Shown: piece by piece, positions 22,461 through 23,497 of the stretch
Position numbering within the stretch: position 1 is the first letter of the stretch
Layout of the letters: each line of letters opens with the position of its first letter
Assembly: GCA_041690515.1 (NCBI GenBank)
Contig: JAWLHF010000049.1
Coordinates: forward strand, 1 to 23,497
DNA: 23,497 bases
Direction: 5' to 3'
Origin: BRH-c25 sp041690515
GTDB taxonomy: Bacteria; Bacillota; Clostridia; Lutisporales; Lutisporaceae
Position numbers and translations under genes: made by a program
Notes under the pieces: generated by a model
Seen by the model: the letters and a program-made list of their open reading frames with translations, nothing else
Database searches by the model: none
What the model was told of the DNA's origin: nothing

Positions 22461-23165
22461 TTATATATTGAAAAAATCAAAATACTGGCTCAGAACTGCA
22501 ATTTTGTTGGTGAAGATGAGAATGCCCATGAGTATCAGCAGAATTCCGCTTATTACTGATATGGTATTTAAGTGTTTTGATATTCTCTTGAAATACTCGC
22601 TGAAGCTTCCAATGGCATATGCGGTCAGTACGAAGGGCACTGCCAGGCCTAGTGAGTATGAGGTAAGCAAAAGTATTCCCATATTTATGGTCTCCATACT
22701 TCCGGCATATATAAGAATGGATGCCAGTATAGGACCTACACAGGGAGTCCAGCCTGCTGCAAAGGCCATTCCCACAAACACAGAGCCTATGTTCTTTCCA
22801 AGCTTTTCAAAGGGAACAAGCCTTTTTTCGTAATAAAGGGTGTTTATCCTGAAGACACCGGATATATGGATCCCGAATAGTACGATTATTGCTCCGCCTA
22901 TTTTCCTAAATACATTCATATTGCGTATCAGAAGCTTTCCTATGGAGGTTATGGATGCCCCCATGGCTATGAACACAAGGGAAAATCCCAATACAAACCC
23001 CAGGGACTTATAAACAGTATGCAGTCTTGCTTTTCCGGAGCTCAGTTCTGCAACGGTGGAGCCTGTCAAATATGTTATATATGCGGGTACCAGCGGCAGC
23101 ACGCAGGGGGAAAGGAAAGACAGAAGCCCTGCCGAAAAAGCCAGCAGCAATGATACATTGTTCAA
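22461..23165 (-). CDS. ccdA: CcdA-type cytochrome c biogenesis/thiol reductant transporter
   Basis: A 234-residue protein with six hydrophobic segments that carries reducing power across the membrane from thioredoxin. The two redox cysteines are in SFLSPCVLPLVPAY (Cys21) and AAGWTPCVGPIL (Cys142), both with the family prolines. The start is TTG at 23165 behind AGGTGA; no ATG is near. With the TlpA-like gene 90 bases downstream it makes a two-component extracytoplasmic reducing system. No cytochrome c gene is in the window, so the target may be other proteins or spore components. Confidence 0.93.
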   Translation of the reverse strand: MNNVSLLLAFSAGLLSFLSPCVLPLVPAYITYLTGSTVAELSSGKARLHTVYKSLGFVLGFSLVFIAMGASITSIGKLLIRNMNVFRKIGGAIIVLFGIHISGVFRINTLYYEKRLVPFEKLGKNIGSVFVGMAFAAGWTPCVGPILASILIYAGSMETINMGILLLTSYSLGLAVPFVLTAYAIGSFSEYFKRISKHLNTISVISGILLILMGILIFTNKIAVLSQYFDFFNI

Positions 23166-23218
23166 TTACTTCACCTGCCTTATAATTAAATTTTAGTGAA
23201 GGTTTTATGCTGTATAGC

Positions 23219-23295
23219 AAAAAAACCATACCGATATGTACCCCCCACCGGTATACGCTTATAATATTATATCATGAATATGAAGATATTATGAA
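23219..23295 (-). promoter_or_regulatory. ccdA promoter with a leader hairpin/operator-like site
   Basis: Minus strand: TTCATA (23295-23290), 18-base spacer, TATAAT (23271-23266). From about +3 lies GTATACCGGTGGGGGGTAC (23256-23238). ATACCG (23254-23249) can pair with CGGTAT (23233-23228), followed by GG and T7 (23225-23219), which looks like an attenuator. The TACC-N7-GGTA pattern with a C/G run is also reminiscent of CsoR/CstR operators. Either reading implies regulation at the start of the ccdA transcript. Confidence 0.5.
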
Positions 23296-23327
23296 GAGGG
23301 AAATAAAAAAATGTTTATTGAGGCCTA

Positions 23328-23356
23328 TTGATTTATTTTAGGATATTGAATATAAT
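23328..23356 (+). promoter_or_regulatory. Promoter of the T-box leader
   Basis: TTGATT (23328-23333), a 17-base spacer and TATAAT (23351-23356) form a clear sigma-A promoter. Transcription would start near 23363, just ahead of the T-box stem I. Confidence 0.75.
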
Positions 23357-23362
23357 ACTAAA

Positions 23363-23497
23363 AAGTACTAAATCGATGACTGGGATTAGTAGGCAGAGTT
23401 TTTCCTTTCAGAGAGCCTGCGTTTGGTGGAAGCAGGCAGGGAGGTTTTGTTGAATGGACCCGGGAGAGCAGCCCGAATATTAGTAGGCGCTGACGGA
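23363..23497 (+). promoter_or_regulatory. T-box leader, apparent Trp (UGG) specifier, truncated by window end
   Basis: Stem I features are present in order: AGTA (23388-23391), AGAGAG (23410-23415), a terminal hairpin GCCTGC / GCAGGC (23415-23420, 23432-23437) with GGTGGAA in its loop, and GAATGGA on the 3' strand (23452-23458). TGGG (23381-23384) pairs with ACCC (23458-23461) at the base. By position the specifier codon is TGG at 23455-23457, following GAA as in other T-boxes, so tRNA-Trp is the expected ligand. A stem II-like segment (CGGGAGAGCAGCCCG) and AGTAGGCGCTGACGG follow. The antiterminator with TGG(N) and the gene itself lie beyond the end. Confidence 0.88.

Noticed and set aside
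1..23497. CRISPR array, tRNA, rRNA or prophage
   Set aside because: No regularly spaced repeats, tRNA-like cloverleaf, rRNA segments or phage genes were seen.

Overview
The window looks like a chromosomal segment of a low-to-moderate GC Bacillota, most likely a Clostridia-type anaerobe. The grounds are strong AGGAGG-type ribosome binding sites, frequent TTG/GTG starts, sigma-A-like promoters, a T-box leader, a Gram-positive HPr with both His15 and Ser46, and dense single-direction operons. The genus cannot be named from the sequence alone.

Region 1 (1-5640) is an amino-sugar PTS and catabolic operon. It holds a GlcNAc-type EIICB (5' end outside the window), a shortened MurQ-like etherase, NagA, NagB, an uncharacterised TIM-barrel-like protein (DUF7916-like), HPr and a glucose-type EIIA, and ends at a 14-bp-stem terminator. 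A strong terminator hairpin also sits between the EIICB gene and murQ. Next comes a membrane GGDEF protein (5657-6883), then a non-coding stretch with repeats, a secreted LysM-CAP protein on the minus strand (7317-7934), and a 0.5 kb regulatory-looking region before a sodium:alanine/glycine symporter (8434-9813).

Region 2 (9900-14345) is a dedicated MurNAc recycling operon: a promoter with an embedded palindrome, a canonical MurQ, a MurP-like EIIBC, a MupG-family 6-phospho-muramidase and an RpiR/MurR-type regulator. Neither EIICB nor EIIBC carries an IIA domain, so the EIIA and HPr of region 1 probably serve both. Together regions 1 and 2 encode uptake and conversion of cell-wall MurNAc, MurNAc-GlcNAc and GlcNAc to fructose-6-phosphate.

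Region 3 (14374-16493) is an isolated two-gene operon. It encodes a MotA/ExbB-like channel protein with a long C-terminal tail and an OmpA/MotB-like partner with one membrane helix, a coiled coil and a peptidoglycan-binding domain. The pair resembles ZorA-ZorB of the Zorya anti-phage motor but has no ZorC, ZorD or ZorE beside it. It is the best candidate here for an undescribed system.

Region 4 (16498-23497) holds a cold shock protein, the aromatic genes aroC and an aroK-aroB fusion (minus) diverging from aroA (plus), a cyclophilin, a TlpA/ResA-like thiol oxidoreductase and CcdA (minus). The window ends inside a T-box leader whose apparent specifier codon is UGG (Trp), so a tryptophan gene or operon probably begins just beyond the end. 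This would continue the chorismate theme.
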